From: Armatimonadota bacterium
GTDB lineage: Bacteria; Armatimonadota; Fimbriimonadia; Fimbriimonadales; Fimbriimonadaceae
Reading direction: 5' to 3'
Length of the DNA: 64,000 nucleotides
Assembly (NCBI GenBank): GCA_018268375.1
Contig: JAFDWS010000006.1
Location: 1-64,000 of the forward strand
The stretch's first letter is position 1. Every line of letters starts with the position of its first letter. The notes below the pieces were generated by a model. It saw only the letters and a program-made list of their open reading frames with translations. It was not told the DNA's origin and searched no databases. The translations under genes and the position numbers were made by a program. This document shows, in pieces, positions 33,491 through 41,294 of this stretch.

Positions 33491-34454
33491 GAGCAAGGTC
33501 GAGGGCGAGGCCGGGCGGGAGCTCGTGCTGGCCAAAATGCGCGCGTTTGAGGACGGCCCGGAGCCTCTGCGGCCCGGATCCCTCTCGGAGTTCATCGAAA
33601 TGGTCTGGTGGCCGGTCGTCAAGGCGCGCTGCCAGCCCAACACCGTCAAGACGTACAAATCGGTCGTGAACAACGACATGGACGCTCTGCAACTGTTGTT
33701 GCTCGCAGACCTGAGACTGCCGGTGCTGCAGTCATGGGTCGGTTCCTTCGAGTCGCTGGCCGCAAAGACGGTGTGCTCCAAGTGGGGAGTATTGCATTCG
33801 GTACTTGAGATGGCCGCCAAGATGGGCAAGTACCCTCACCGCGACCATGAGCTGGTCACGGTGCCTAGACAGGCCAGAAAGAAGCGTAGGGCCCTGAATC
33901 CAGCCCAGGTGCGCAAGCTGCTCAAGGTAGTCGAGGGCCGCACGGTCGAGGGCCCTTACTGGGCGGCCTCGCACCTAGGGGTCAGGCTTAACGAGTGCCT
34001 CGGTTTGGTGCCCTCCGACGTGAGGCTCTACAAAGACCGCGCCGTCGTCACTCTCCGTCGCGGCCGGCACGCGCACGGAGTCAGCGACCGTCTGAAGTCA
34101 AAGGCTTCGGGCGACGAGCGACGCCTCGTGATCCCGAGGGAATGGGGTGTCAAGCTGCTCTCGTGGCACAAGCCCGGGACGCTGTTCTTGTTCACCAACA
34201 GGGCCGGGGCGCCGGTGCAACCGGCAAGGATGGCGAAGGAGATCACCGCCCACTGCAAGACCGCGAAGGTGCCTGTGGTCACCTTCCACGACCTGCGGCA
34301 CGCGTGCGCGACGAACCTCAGGCAGGCAGGGGTCGCAGAATCGATGATCCAGGACGTGCTCGGCCACTCGACGCAGGCGATGACCGAAGACTACTTCGAG
34401 ACACGTGACAACGAATTGTTGGCCGCTTTCAGTAGACTGGGTTCTAAGGGGTGA
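33414..34454 (+). CDS. int: tyrosine recombinase integrase of the element
   Basis: 346 residues from the ATG at 33414; a TTG at 33408 is an alternative. The N-terminal part carries an arm-binding-like start (WDPKNSRWEASLGSGAKRRW) and a SAM-like core domain. The catalytic residues are Arg191 (HLGVRLNECLGL), His292 and Arg295 (TFHDLRHACATNL), His318 (VLGHST) and Tyr327 (MTEDYFE). It lies 52 bp from the intact tRNA-Gly, the usual place for an integrase that uses a tRNA 3' end. Its stop codon lies within the GGGGTGACA arm-type motif at 34446-34456. Confidence 0.93.
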   Translation: MKPRWDPKNSRWEASLGSGAKRRWFRSKVEGEAGRELVLAKMRAFEDGPEPLRPGSLSEFIEMVWWPVVKARCQPNTVKTYKSVVNNDMDALQLLLLADLRLPVLQSWVGSFESLAAKTVCSKWGVLHSVLEMAAKMGKYPHRDHELVTVPRQARKKRRALNPAQVRKLLKVVEGRTVEGPYWAASHLGVRLNECLGLVPSDVRLYKDRAVVTLRRGRHAHGVSDRLKSKASGDERRLVIPREWGVKLLSWHKPGTLFLFTNRAGAPVQPARMAKEITAHCKTAKVPVVTFHDLRHACATNLRQAGVAESMIQDVLGHSTQAMTEDYFETRDNELLAAFSRLGSKG

Positions 34455-34482
34455 CAGCGAGGCTCCAAGAAGGTGTCACCCC
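34446..34482. repeat. right-end integrase arm-type repeats (one direct, one inverted)
   Basis: AAGGGGTGACA at 34446-34456 and its inverse AGGTGTCACCCC at 34471-34482, 25-61 bp inside the right core. With the two at the left end they make four copies of one motif, all within about 110 bp of the att cores. Confidence 0.6.
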
Positions 34483-34506
34483 CGCCGGAATTCCGGGTTC
34501 AAATCT

Positions 34507-34531
34507 TGGAGCGGGAAAAGAGATTCGAACT
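34507..34531. repeat. right attachment site core
   Basis: The 25 bases are identical to 14068-14092 and form the 3' end of the intact tRNA-Gly. Just outside, GTTCAAATCT (34497-34506) and AGATTCGAAC (34521-34530) form an inverted repeat with one mismatch around a 14-bp centre, as expected for paired core-type integrase sites. Confidence 0.9.
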
Positions 34532-34581
34532 CTCGACCCTCTCGTTGGCAACGAGATGCTCTACCACTGAGCTATTCCCGC
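34507..34581 (-). tRNA. tRNA-Gly(GCC)
   Basis: 75 nt on the minus strand with encoded CCA. The acceptor stem is GCGGGAA/TTCCCGC, the D arm has AGCTCAGTGGTAGAGC, the anticodon loop is TTGCCAA (anticodon GCC) and the T arm is GAGAG-TTCGAAT-CTCTT. Its 3' part is duplicated at 14068-14092 as the left attachment site, so the element restored the tRNA on integration. Confidence 0.95.
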
Positions 34582-34637
34582 TCGCTGCAAGGATTTATTA
34601 TGCCCTATTCGGGGCGTTTCTTCAATGGGGCGTCGGG

Positions 34638-34643
34638 CATACT
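34638..34643 (+). promoter_or_regulatory. candidate leaderless -10 (CATACT) for the inositol-phosphatase-like gene
   Basis: CATACT six bases before the GTG at 34650. It supports the GTG over longer in-frame starts that would cross the tRNA. Confidence 0.4.
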
Positions 34644-34649
34644 GGCCCT

Positions 34650-35399
34650 GTGGCCCTCCCAACCGACCTGCTTTCGACCCTCGAGGCCGTCACGGTCGAA
34701 GCTGGCCGCCTCGCTCAGAGTCTGAGGCGAAACATGGAGGTCAGCCACAAGCCCGACGGGTCGCTTGTGACGTCCGCGGACCGGGACGTGGAAGTGATGC
34801 TTCGAGAACACCTGCCCGGCATCATTGCCGAGACTGGAATTTGGGGCGAGGAGTTCGGCTTCGAGGAGCCCGGCCCCAACGGAACCTGGCTCGTGGATCC
34901 AATTGACGGCACCTCCAATTTCGTCTTCGGCCAACCTCTGTGGGGGGTCACGATCGCACACATGGCCGGTGGCCGCCTCACAGCAGGGTCGGTGGCCATG
35001 CCTGACCTTGGCTGGTCCTTCGTTGCGGTCGAGGGCCAAGGCGCCTTCAAGAACGGAGAGCGCCTAGCGACCGTCAAGTGCGGACCAATTGAGCGCTTTG
35101 AACTCGTCGGCCAAGCCGACGACGGCTCGGAGGCGTTCGACTTCCTTCCCGGGAAGCGTCGTCACCTCGGGGCATTCGTGGCGGAAGCGATGTTCATGGC
35201 GACCGGCGGTATGCGGGCGATGACCGCAACCAAGGCAAGCCTATACGACGCGGCTGGGAGCCTGGTTGTGCTTCGCGAGGCAGGGGCCGAGGTGCGCAAC
35301 GCCGACGGAAGCGCTTTCGACGAGTCCAAATGGCTCGCGCCGGGGCGTGTCGACCCCTTTGTGATCCTGCCGCCGGGCGCTTGGCCCCTCAGCTCGTAG
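34650..35399 (+). CDS. inositol monophosphatase family protein (possible histidinol phosphatase)
   Basis: 249 residues from a GTG at 34650; the longer open frame would cover the tRNA and is not credible. Metal-binding motifs are present: TGIWGEEFGFEE (GEE), WLVDPIDGTSNFVFG (DPIDGT) and SLYDAAGSLVVLREAGA in place of the usual WD-x-AAG. The family removes phosphate from inositol phosphate, histidinol phosphate or PAP using Mg. The PLWGVTIAHM step after the DPIDGT motif fits the HisN-like branch, but the substrate is uncertain. Its 3' end overlaps dnaG by 11 bp, convergent. Confidence 0.85.
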   Translation: MALPTDLLSTLEAVTVEAGRLAQSLRRNMEVSHKPDGSLVTSADRDVEVMLREHLPGIIAETGIWGEEFGFEEPGPNGTWLVDPIDGTSNFVFGQPLWGVTIAHMAGGRLTAGSVAMPDLGWSFVAVEGQGAFKNGERLATVKCGPIERFELVGQADDGSEAFDFLPGKRRHLGAFVAEAMFMATGGMRAMTATKASLYDAAGSLVVLREAGAEVRNADGSAFDESKWLAPGRVDPFVILPPGAWPLSS

Positions 35400-37140
35400 G
35401 TGGTTCGGGCCCGACCCCCTTGGCGGCCCTCAGTCGCTCCAGTAACGCACGGTTCGCATCCAGATCGACCAAAGCTTCAGCACGCATTCCGTCAAGCTTT
35501 CGCTCCTCAAGCTCGCCTTCGAGCCTTGCGACGGCTTCGTCAAAGGTCTGGCGCTCGAGGGGAAGAAGGTCGCGGTGAGGCAAGACTTCTCGTTCAAGGT
35601 CCATCAAAGTCTCGCGCAGCTCCTCAGAATGGACATTGGGCAACCAGGTCGAGGGCGCGCCGGTGGGCACCTTCTGGGCGAACTCCTCAGCGACCGCTTG
35701 GGCAAGTTGGCGCCCGATCGCACTAACGAACAAGTCGGACTCTTTGCAAGCTGCCACCGCTTCAGTCCGGAGTTCTGGGATGAGGATCGCTTTTATGATG
35801 GCCGCCTCAGCGCCCTTTAACCCTGTCCGTCTCAGCGCGTGTTGAACCTTCGAACTGGAGCCGCCGCCCCTCAGCTTTGACCTTTCTGCCCGCACCGACC
35901 GTTCAATCTCCCGCCGGGCCACGCTTTGATCCTTGGTGAAGGGGTATCGAGGAGCAAGCAGGTCGACGAGGCCCACGATCTCGTGGTGCTTCTTGTTCCT
36001 GGCGAGGATCTTGGCCGCCTCGTCCCAGAACTCCTCCTTATCGATGGATACACGCGACTCCAATTGCGCGAGGAGGTAGGCCGACTCGGAGAGGGGCGCC
36101 TCGACCATCTTGCGCACCGCCTCGGCTCCCTGCTGGCGCAGGAGGGTGTCGGGATCCTTGCCTTGGGGGACAAGCGCGACCCTCACCCTGAGCCCGCCCT
36201 CTCGCAGGAGGTCGCAGGCCCGCTCGGCAGCTTTCTGCCCGGCAGCGTCACTGTCATAGAGGACGACAACTTCGTCGCACCAGCGCTTCAAGAGGCGCAC
36301 ATGGTCTTCAGCTAGAGAAGTCCCCAGGCTGGCAACCGCGTTGGTGACCCCGGCACGATGGCAAGCGATAACGTCGAGGAAGCCTTCGACGAGGACTGCA
36401 CGCCGCTCCTTTGCCATGGATTCCTTGGCGAAGTTCATTCCGTAAAGGACGCGGCTCTTGCTGTAGAGTGGCGTGTCGCCACTGTTGATGTACTTGGGGA
36501 TCGCGTCGCCGATCACGCGGCCGCCAAAGGCGACCAACCGACCCCGTTCGTCGCGGATTGGGAACATGAGCCTGCCCTTGAACCGGTCGTCATAGCCTCC
36601 TGCGTCACCCTTGACCAGGAACAGCTTCTCGCACTCTGCAAGGCGATGGCCCTGCTTTTGGAGGTGGGTGGCCAGTGCTCCCATGACGTCGGGCGCATAG
36701 CCGATCTCCCAGTGGTCCAGAACGTCGGTGGCAAGTCCACGGCCGGCACAATACTCTTGTGCGGCCGAGGACTTAGTGAGTTGCTCTCGAAAGAAGGCTT
36801 GAGCTTCTGCCATGGCCGCTTCTTGCGCCTCGACAACGCTGGGCTCCCTTCGGTCCCGTCGCTGGAGTTCGACCCCGGCCTGGACAGCGAGGATCCTTAG
36901 GGCCTCCGCAAAATCGACGTTCTCGGTCTGCATGACCCAGTTGAAAACGTCGCCTTTCGCGCCGCAAGACCAGCAGCGGTAGTAGCCGGACTCGGGACTG
37001 ACATCAAAAGAAGGGTTGGTGTCGTCGTGAAACGGACACAAACCCTTCCAAGATTTTCCAGATTTTCTGAGGTTGACACGTTGGCCGATGAGTTCGACTA
37101 TGTCGATCCTTGAGCGGATCAGGTCTCTCTCGTCGGCCAC
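35389..37140 (-). CDS. dnaG: DNA primase
   Basis: 583 residues from a GTG at 37140. The N-terminal zinc finger has Cys35, His38 (CPFHDD), Cys56 and Cys59 (CWSCG). The catalytic core shows IGYAPDVMGALATHLQKQG and the RNA-polymerase-like region GRLMFPIRDERGRLVAFGGR with YINSGDTPLYSKSRVLYG. The TOPRIM domain is VLVEGFLDVIACHRAGVTN, then VVLYDSDAAGQKAAERA. The length fits bacterial DnaG. It makes primers at the replication fork. A TAAGAT-N7-GTG arrangement suggests a leaderless message. Confidence 0.95.
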   Translation of the reverse strand: MADERDLIRSRIDIVELIGQRVNLRKSGKSWKGLCPFHDDTNPSFDVSPESGYYRCWSCGAKGDVFNWVMQTENVDFAEALRILAVQAGVELQRRDRREPSVVEAQEAAMAEAQAFFREQLTKSSAAQEYCAGRGLATDVLDHWEIGYAPDVMGALATHLQKQGHRLAECEKLFLVKGDAGGYDDRFKGRLMFPIRDERGRLVAFGGRVIGDAIPKYINSGDTPLYSKSRVLYGMNFAKESMAKERRAVLVEGFLDVIACHRAGVTNAVASLGTSLAEDHVRLLKRWCDEVVVLYDSDAAGQKAAERACDLLREGGLRVRVALVPQGKDPDTLLRQQGAEAVRKMVEAPLSESAYLLAQLESRVSIDKEEFWDEAAKILARNKKHHEIVGLVDLLAPRYPFTKDQSVARREIERSVRAERSKLRGGGSSSKVQHALRRTGLKGAEAAIIKAILIPELRTEAVAACKESDLFVSAIGRQLAQAVAEEFAQKVPTGAPSTWLPNVHSEELRETLMDLEREVLPHRDLLPLERQTFDEAVARLEGELEERKLDGMRAEALVDLDANRALLERLRAAKGVGPEPPTS

Positions 37141-37147
37141 GAACTAC

Positions 37148-37153
37148 ATCTTA
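37148..37153 (-). promoter_or_regulatory. candidate leaderless -10 (TAAGAT) for dnaG
   Basis: TAAGAT on the minus strand, seven bases before the GTG at 37140 and just past the stop of the upstream gene. No Shine-Dalgarno sequence lies between. Confidence 0.4.
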
Positions 37154-37154
37154 C

Positions 37155-37964
37155 TTACTTGCCAGCCGCGACAACGATGCCAGTCACCACATGGGGCTTC
37201 TTGGCGCCAACGCGCTGGAGCTTGAACGCCACGCGGTCCATGTTGAGGTAGCGCATGACGATGGTGTCGCCGCTGATCTCATAGCCGTCGGGAGCGTTGT
37301 ACTTCTTGATAAGGCTGCCGAAAGAGGTGCCGAACATCGCGCCCCTCTTGGTCTTGACGCGGCCATCGTACATGCCGACCGCCTCGATCTGGACGACGCG
37401 GTTGAACTTGTCGAGCACGAAAGCGTAGCGGCTGCCGCCACGGTTATAGACCCAACGCGTGTAGTGGACGACCGAGCCGGAGCCTTGAGTCGATCCGCCG
37501 GCACCCATCGAGGCGCTGCCGCCACGGCTGGAGCCACCTCCATCGTCGCCACCAAAGCTGGGAGCGTTCGGGTTGCGGCTGAGCTCTTCGCCCTGCTGCA
37601 TGATGGTGTCACCGCCGGTGTCGAACGGGTCGCCGATCATGCTCTTGAGGCCAGCCGCGCTGGGCCGACCGTTCTGCAGGCCGCCGCCGTCCTCGCCCGG
37701 GCCGCTGCGGCCACCGCCGCTAGCGCCGCCGGCGCCACCGCTGCCGCCGATGGAAAGGGGCTGGATCTCGGCCGGGTTACCGTACTTGGCGATGACCTTT
37801 GTGCCGGGGTCGAAGAGGGCGATGCCGACCAAAGTGGTCTCGGCTGCACCCTTGTGCTGTTGGGGCGTGGAGCGGTTCTGCGCGATGGCGCCGCCCCAGG
37901 CGATGCTGAGACACGTCGTGATGGCAATGAGCTTGTACGTCGTATTCAAACCTGTCTTCCTCAA
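37155..37964 (-). CDS. hypothetical secreted protein with Gly-rich linker
   Basis: 269 residues with a signal peptide (YKLIAITTCLSIAWGGAIAQ). Two parts resemble each other in outline: an N-terminal GIALFDPGTKVIAKYGNPAE and a C-terminal MFGTSFGSLIKKYNAPDGYE, both like a short repeat that measures a trajectory of residues before a Gly. They are joined by a long Gly/Ser/Asp linker. The end is YLNMDRVAFKLQRVGAKKPH. No family was recognised. The start is a TTG at 37964, or a nearer TTG at 37949 with AGGAAGACAGG before it. Confidence 0.65.
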   Translation of the reverse strand: MRKTGLNTTYKLIAITTCLSIAWGGAIAQNRSTPQQHKGAAETTLVGIALFDPGTKVIAKYGNPAEIQPLSIGGSGGAGGASGGGRSGPGEDGGGLQNGRPSAAGLKSMIGDPFDTGGDTIMQQGEELSRNPNAPSFGGDDGGGSSRGGSASMGAGGSTQGSGSVVHYTRWVYNRGGSRYAFVLDKFNRVVQIEAVGMYDGRVKTKRGAMFGTSFGSLIKKYNAPDGYEISGDTIVMRYLNMDRVAFKLQRVGAKKPHVVTGIVVAAGK

Positions 37965-38074
37965 GAAAAGTCTTTCCGACCGATAAGACGGCGCGAACCC
38001 CCAAAATGGTTACTCGGCCCGCCCGTTCGTCCTAACCCGAGGTATACCTGGAACGCTTGGGCGAAGTCTCGGCT

Positions 38075-38080
38075 TAGGAT
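38075..38080 (+). promoter_or_regulatory. candidate leaderless -10 (TAGGAT) for trxA
   Basis: TAGGAT five bases before the ATG at 38086, with GAATT between and no ribosome site. Confidence 0.45.
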
Positions 38081-38085
38081 GAATT

Positions 38086-38409
38086 ATGGGTTCCAATCTC
38101 ACTTTGGACAAGGCGAATTTTGACCAGGAGGTCTTAAATTCCGACGTGCCTGTGCTCGTCGACTTTTGGGCGACCTGGTGCCGCCCTTGCATCGCCATCG
38201 GGCCGCACATCGAGGAAATTGCCGCTGAAATGCAAGGCAAAGCAAAGGTCTTCAAGGTCAACGTCGACGAAGAAGGCGACATTGGCATGAAGTACGGGAT
38301 CATGAGCATCCCTGCGCTCCTCGTCTTTAAGGGTGGTAAGGAGGTCGACCGCATGATCGGTGCCGGCCCCAAGGATCAGATCAAGGCGTTCCTTGAGCGC
38401 CATCTCTAA
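38086..38409 (+). CDS. trxA: thioredoxin
   Basis: 107 residues, the usual length. The fold is clear: VLVDFWATWCRPCIAIGPHI, KVFKVNVDEEGDIGMKYGIM, SIPALLVFKGGKEVDRMIGA. The active site is Cys32-Arg-Pro-Cys35 instead of the usual CGPC; Gly to Arg at that place changes the redox potential or partner choice in engineered and natural variants. The cis-Pro (SIPAL) is kept. It reduces protein disulfides in the cytoplasm. A terminator follows at 38435. Confidence 0.92.
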   Translation: MGSNLTLDKANFDQEVLNSDVPVLVDFWATWCRPCIAIGPHIEEIAAEMQGKAKVFKVNVDEEGDIGMKYGIMSIPALLVFKGGKEVDRMIGAGPKDQIKAFLERHL

Positions 38410-38434
38410 CCTGAACCCGCCCGGTTAACAGCGT

Positions 38435-38470
38435 GAAAGCCGCCCAGACCCGGGTGGCTTTCTTCTTTTC
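38435..38470 (+). terminator. rho-independent terminator after trxA
   Basis: An 11-bp stem GAAAGCCGCCC/GGGTGGCTTTC (one G-T pair), loop AGACCC, then TTCTTTTC. It lies 25 bp past the trxA stop. Confidence 0.8.
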
Positions 38471-38490
38471 AAAGACCCCTTCAGCGCGCT

Positions 38491-39702
38491 ATGGACAAGC
38501 AGAACACGCCCAGCAAGCTTCAAGAAGCCTTGCGGCCGTTCCAAGAGTTCTTCCGGCAGGAAGCCACTGGCGGGGTCGTCCTCATCGCCGCGACCCTAGC
38601 TGCCATCGTCGCCGCCAACAGCGGCATGGCCGGGCCGTACGAGCAGTTCCGGCAGGCCTCTCTCGCACTGAGGCTCGGCGGATTTGCTGAATCCAACAGC
38701 GTCCTTGGATGGGTCAACGATGGGCTCATGGCCATCTTCTTCCTTGTCGTTGGGCTCGAGGTCAAGCGTGAGCTCGTGCAGGGGGAACTGTCCACTGCCC
38801 GGCAGGCCGCGCTTCCTGTCGTGGCAGCGATCGGCGGCATGATCGTTCCGGCCCTGTTGTATCTCTCGGTGAACGCGGGTGGGGACAAGGCTCATGGCTG
38901 GGGTGTGCCGATGGCGACCGACATCGCCTTTGCGCTCGGTGTCTTGGCCCTTCTGGGGAACCGCGTGCCCCATGGCCTCAAGGTCTTTCTCGCCGCCCTC
39001 GCGATCATTGACGACATCGGCGCCGTTCTCGTGATCGCGTTGTTCTATTCGGGCCCGATCAAGTTCGAATACGCCCTTGCCGGGGTCGGCTGCCTCGCTT
39101 TGCTCGGCATTTTGAACCTTGCCCGGGTCAAGGCCTTGACCCCCTATCTTCTCGGTGGCCTGGTTGCCTGGTGGGCAGTCCACCACAGCGGCCTTCACGC
39201 CACGCTGGCCGGAGTCGCCACCGCCTTTCTCGTACCAGCGAAGGCGCTCCGCGGCGGCGAGAGCCCTCTTGAGCGGCTGCTTCGACTCGTACACCCTTGG
39301 GTCGTCTACCTCATCGTGCCGCTGTTCGCGTTCGTGAACGCAGGGCTGCCTCTGAACATGGGTGAACTGCCGAGGCTCTTGCGTGACCCGCTACCTTTGG
39401 GAGTGCTGCTCGGGCTTGTGCTCGGCAAGCCGATCGGGATCGTTGGGGGAGCACTTTTGGCCCTCAAGACAGGCTGGGCAGCCCTTCCCGAACACGTCCG
39501 GACACGCCACCTGGTCGCGGCGGGCGCTCTTGGCGGGATCGGTTTCACCATGGCGATCTTTATCGCCGGGCTGGCCTTTCCCGACCCGAGCCAGCTCGAG
39601 GCGGCCAAGTTGGGGGTGCTTTCCGCATCTCTTGTGTCGGCGGTTTTGGGCTTTCTTACAATTAGGCTTAAACTCAGGCGGCCCGACAAGCACGAAGCAT
39701 AA
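38491..39702 (+). CDS. nhaA: Na+/H+ antiporter NhaA
   Basis: 403 residues, about eleven or twelve hydrophobic segments. NhaA motifs: FRQEATGGVVLIAATLAAIV at the N-terminus, FFLVVGLEVKRELVQGELS, MATDIAFALGVLALLG (with the Asp pair region), IIDDIGAVLVIALFYS and GIGFTMAIFIAGLAF. It exchanges sodium for protons across the inner membrane for pH and salt control. The stop overlaps the murJ start (TAATG), so the two are cotranscribed. Confidence 0.95.
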   Translation: MDKQNTPSKLQEALRPFQEFFRQEATGGVVLIAATLAAIVAANSGMAGPYEQFRQASLALRLGGFAESNSVLGWVNDGLMAIFFLVVGLEVKRELVQGELSTARQAALPVVAAIGGMIVPALLYLSVNAGGDKAHGWGVPMATDIAFALGVLALLGNRVPHGLKVFLAALAIIDDIGAVLVIALFYSGPIKFEYALAGVGCLALLGILNLARVKALTPYLLGGLVAWWAVHHSGLHATLAGVATAFLVPAKALRGGESPLERLLRLVHPWVVYLIVPLFAFVNAGLPLNMGELPRLLRDPLPLGVLLGLVLGKPIGIVGGALLALKTGWAALPEHVRTRHLVAAGALGGIGFTMAIFIAGLAFPDPSQLEAAKLGVLSASLVSAVLGFLTIRLKLRRPDKHEA

Positions 39703-41294
39703 TGTCGGGGTTGAGCACGGCGGCGACAACACCTGGGAACGGAAATCCCAATGTAGGCAAGGCGAGCGGCATCATGGCCGCGAGTTTGTTCCTCAGTCGC
39801 GTGCTCGGCCTGCTGCGGAGTTCGGTCATCGCGGCGATGTTCGGGCAGACGGTCTACACCGACGCCTACCGCTTTTCCTTCGTCATCCCCGACCTCTTGT
39901 TCTTCTTGATCGCAGGGGGCGCCCTGAGTTCGGCATTCATCCCTGTATTCAGCGAGTACCTCCATACAGACCGCGAAGGCGACGCCTGGCACGTGTTCAA
40001 CTCAGTGTCCTCGATCATGCTCCTCGTGATCTCAGGGCTCGTCGTCGTCGCTTGGATCTTCGCGCCCTTCCTTATCACCATCCCGGCCAAAGGTTCGCCA
40101 GAGACATGGGAAATCGGCGCGCAACTGAGCCGGATCGTACTGCCTGCTCAAATCGCATTCTTCTTAGGTGGCCTGATGTTCGGGACGCTTTATGCGAAGA
40201 GGGCCTTCGCTGTTCCGGGGCTCGGACCAAACCTTTACAACCTCGGCATCATCTTTGGCGCCCTGGTCATCTCGCACTATGTCGATCCGAGTATCGCTGG
40301 GCTCTCGTGGGGCGCTTTGATTGGGGCCGTGCTGGGCAACTTCGTGCTCCCGCTGTTTGCAATGAAGAAACTGGGGGGCTCCATCCGGTTCGTTCTGGAC
40401 ACCCAGCACCCAGGCGTGAGGAAGGTTTTCCGCCTCATGCTCCCGGTCATCCTCGGGCTTTCCCTTCCCGCGGTCTACAGCATGATCATGCTCTTCTTTG
40501 GGGGGTTCTACGAAAAGGGCGTGCCTTCGGCCCTCGATAATGGCGACCGCATCATGCAGGCGCCGCTCGCGGTGTTCGGCCAATCGTTCGCGATCGCTGC
40601 CTTTCCTGCCCTCTCTCAGTTCTTCGCCCAAGACAGGATGGACGCGTTCCGGGACCAGTTGGCGAAGACCTTACGGATCGTCCTCTACCTCACTCTGCCA
40701 GTCTCGGCCCTGATGATCGCAATGCCTGAGGGCGTTGTCAAGCTCCTCCTTGAGCACGGTCACTTCACGGCAGTGGACACCGACCGTACCGTCCCAATCA
40801 TTCGGCTCTTTGCCATCGGCGTGGCGGCGTGGTGTATGCACCCCGTCCTCATGCGGGCGTTCTTCTCCGTCCAGCAGACGGTGCGGCCAATTCTCGTCAG
40901 TACAGCGGCCACAGTGGTCTTTTTCGTGCTCTGCTTTGCCCTGACGAACACGCCTCTTCAGCACCTCGGCCTTCCTCTCGCGGGTTCGATCGCCGCTGCC
41001 GCAATGGTGTTCGCCCTGCTCTTCAATCTCCGCTCGTTCGCGGGCGACCTGGACTACAAGGGCATCATGAGCACGTTCGGCAAGAGCGCGCTCGCGAGCG
41101 TCCTCATGGGCGGCGCCTGTTTCGGGGGAATGAAGCTGCTTTTGAACGCCCACACTGGGAAGCTCGTCTTTGACGGCGCGTTTGTCGTCCTTGCCCTCAT
41201 TGGCGTGTGGCTCTACATCTTGCTGACGAGGCTCCTGAAGATGCCCGAGTCGGACTATGTCGACCGAGCGATGAAAAGGCTCAAGCGCGCCTAG
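39702..41294 (+). CDS. murJ: lipid II flippase MurJ
   Basis: 530 residues, about 14 membrane segments. Family marks: IMAASLFLSRVLGLLRSSVI at the start, YRFSFVIPDLLFFLIAGGAL, SAFIPVFSEYL, GNFVLPLFAMKKLGGSIRF, PLAVFGQSFAIAAFPALSQF. It flips the peptidoglycan precursor lipid II from the cytoplasmic to the outer face of the membrane. It is coupled to nhaA and converges on thrC with a four-base overlap. Confidence 0.95.
   Translation: MSGLSTAATTPGNGNPNVGKASGIMAASLFLSRVLGLLRSSVIAAMFGQTVYTDAYRFSFVIPDLLFFLIAGGALSSAFIPVFSEYLHTDREGDAWHVFNSVSSIMLLVISGLVVVAWIFAPFLITIPAKGSPETWEIGAQLSRIVLPAQIAFFLGGLMFGTLYAKRAFAVPGLGPNLYNLGIIFGALVISHYVDPSIAGLSWGALIGAVLGNFVLPLFAMKKLGGSIRFVLDTQHPGVRKVFRLMLPVILGLSLPAVYSMIMLFFGGFYEKGVPSALDNGDRIMQAPLAVFGQSFAIAAFPALSQFFAQDRMDAFRDQLAKTLRIVLYLTLPVSALMIAMPEGVVKLLLEHGHFTAVDTDRTVPIIRLFAIGVAAWCMHPVLMRAFFSVQQTVRPILVSTAATVVFFVLCFALTNTPLQHLGLPLAGSIAAAAMVFALLFNLRSFAGDLDYKGIMSTFGKSALASVLMGGACFGGMKLLLNAHTGKLVFDGAFVVLALIGVWLYILLTRLLKMPESDYVDRAMKRLKRA

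Larger units (their letters stand above)
14068..34531. mobile_element. 20.4-kb integrative element in tRNA-Gly(GCC)
   Basis: Bounded by a 25-bp perfect direct repeat that starts at the tRNA CCA end. The intact tRNA and the tyrosine integrase lie at the right end. Inside are an HTH/excisionase-type protein, a replication-initiator-like protein, a TOPRIM primase-helicase, a serine recombinase, and cargo that includes TIGR04255, SIR2 and HEPN-like genes. No capsid, terminase, portal, tail-tube, relaxase or type IV secretion gene is recognised. It is therefore best described as an integrative element or phage satellite rather than a complete prophage. Excision would give a circle of about 20,439 bp. 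Confidence 0.88.
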
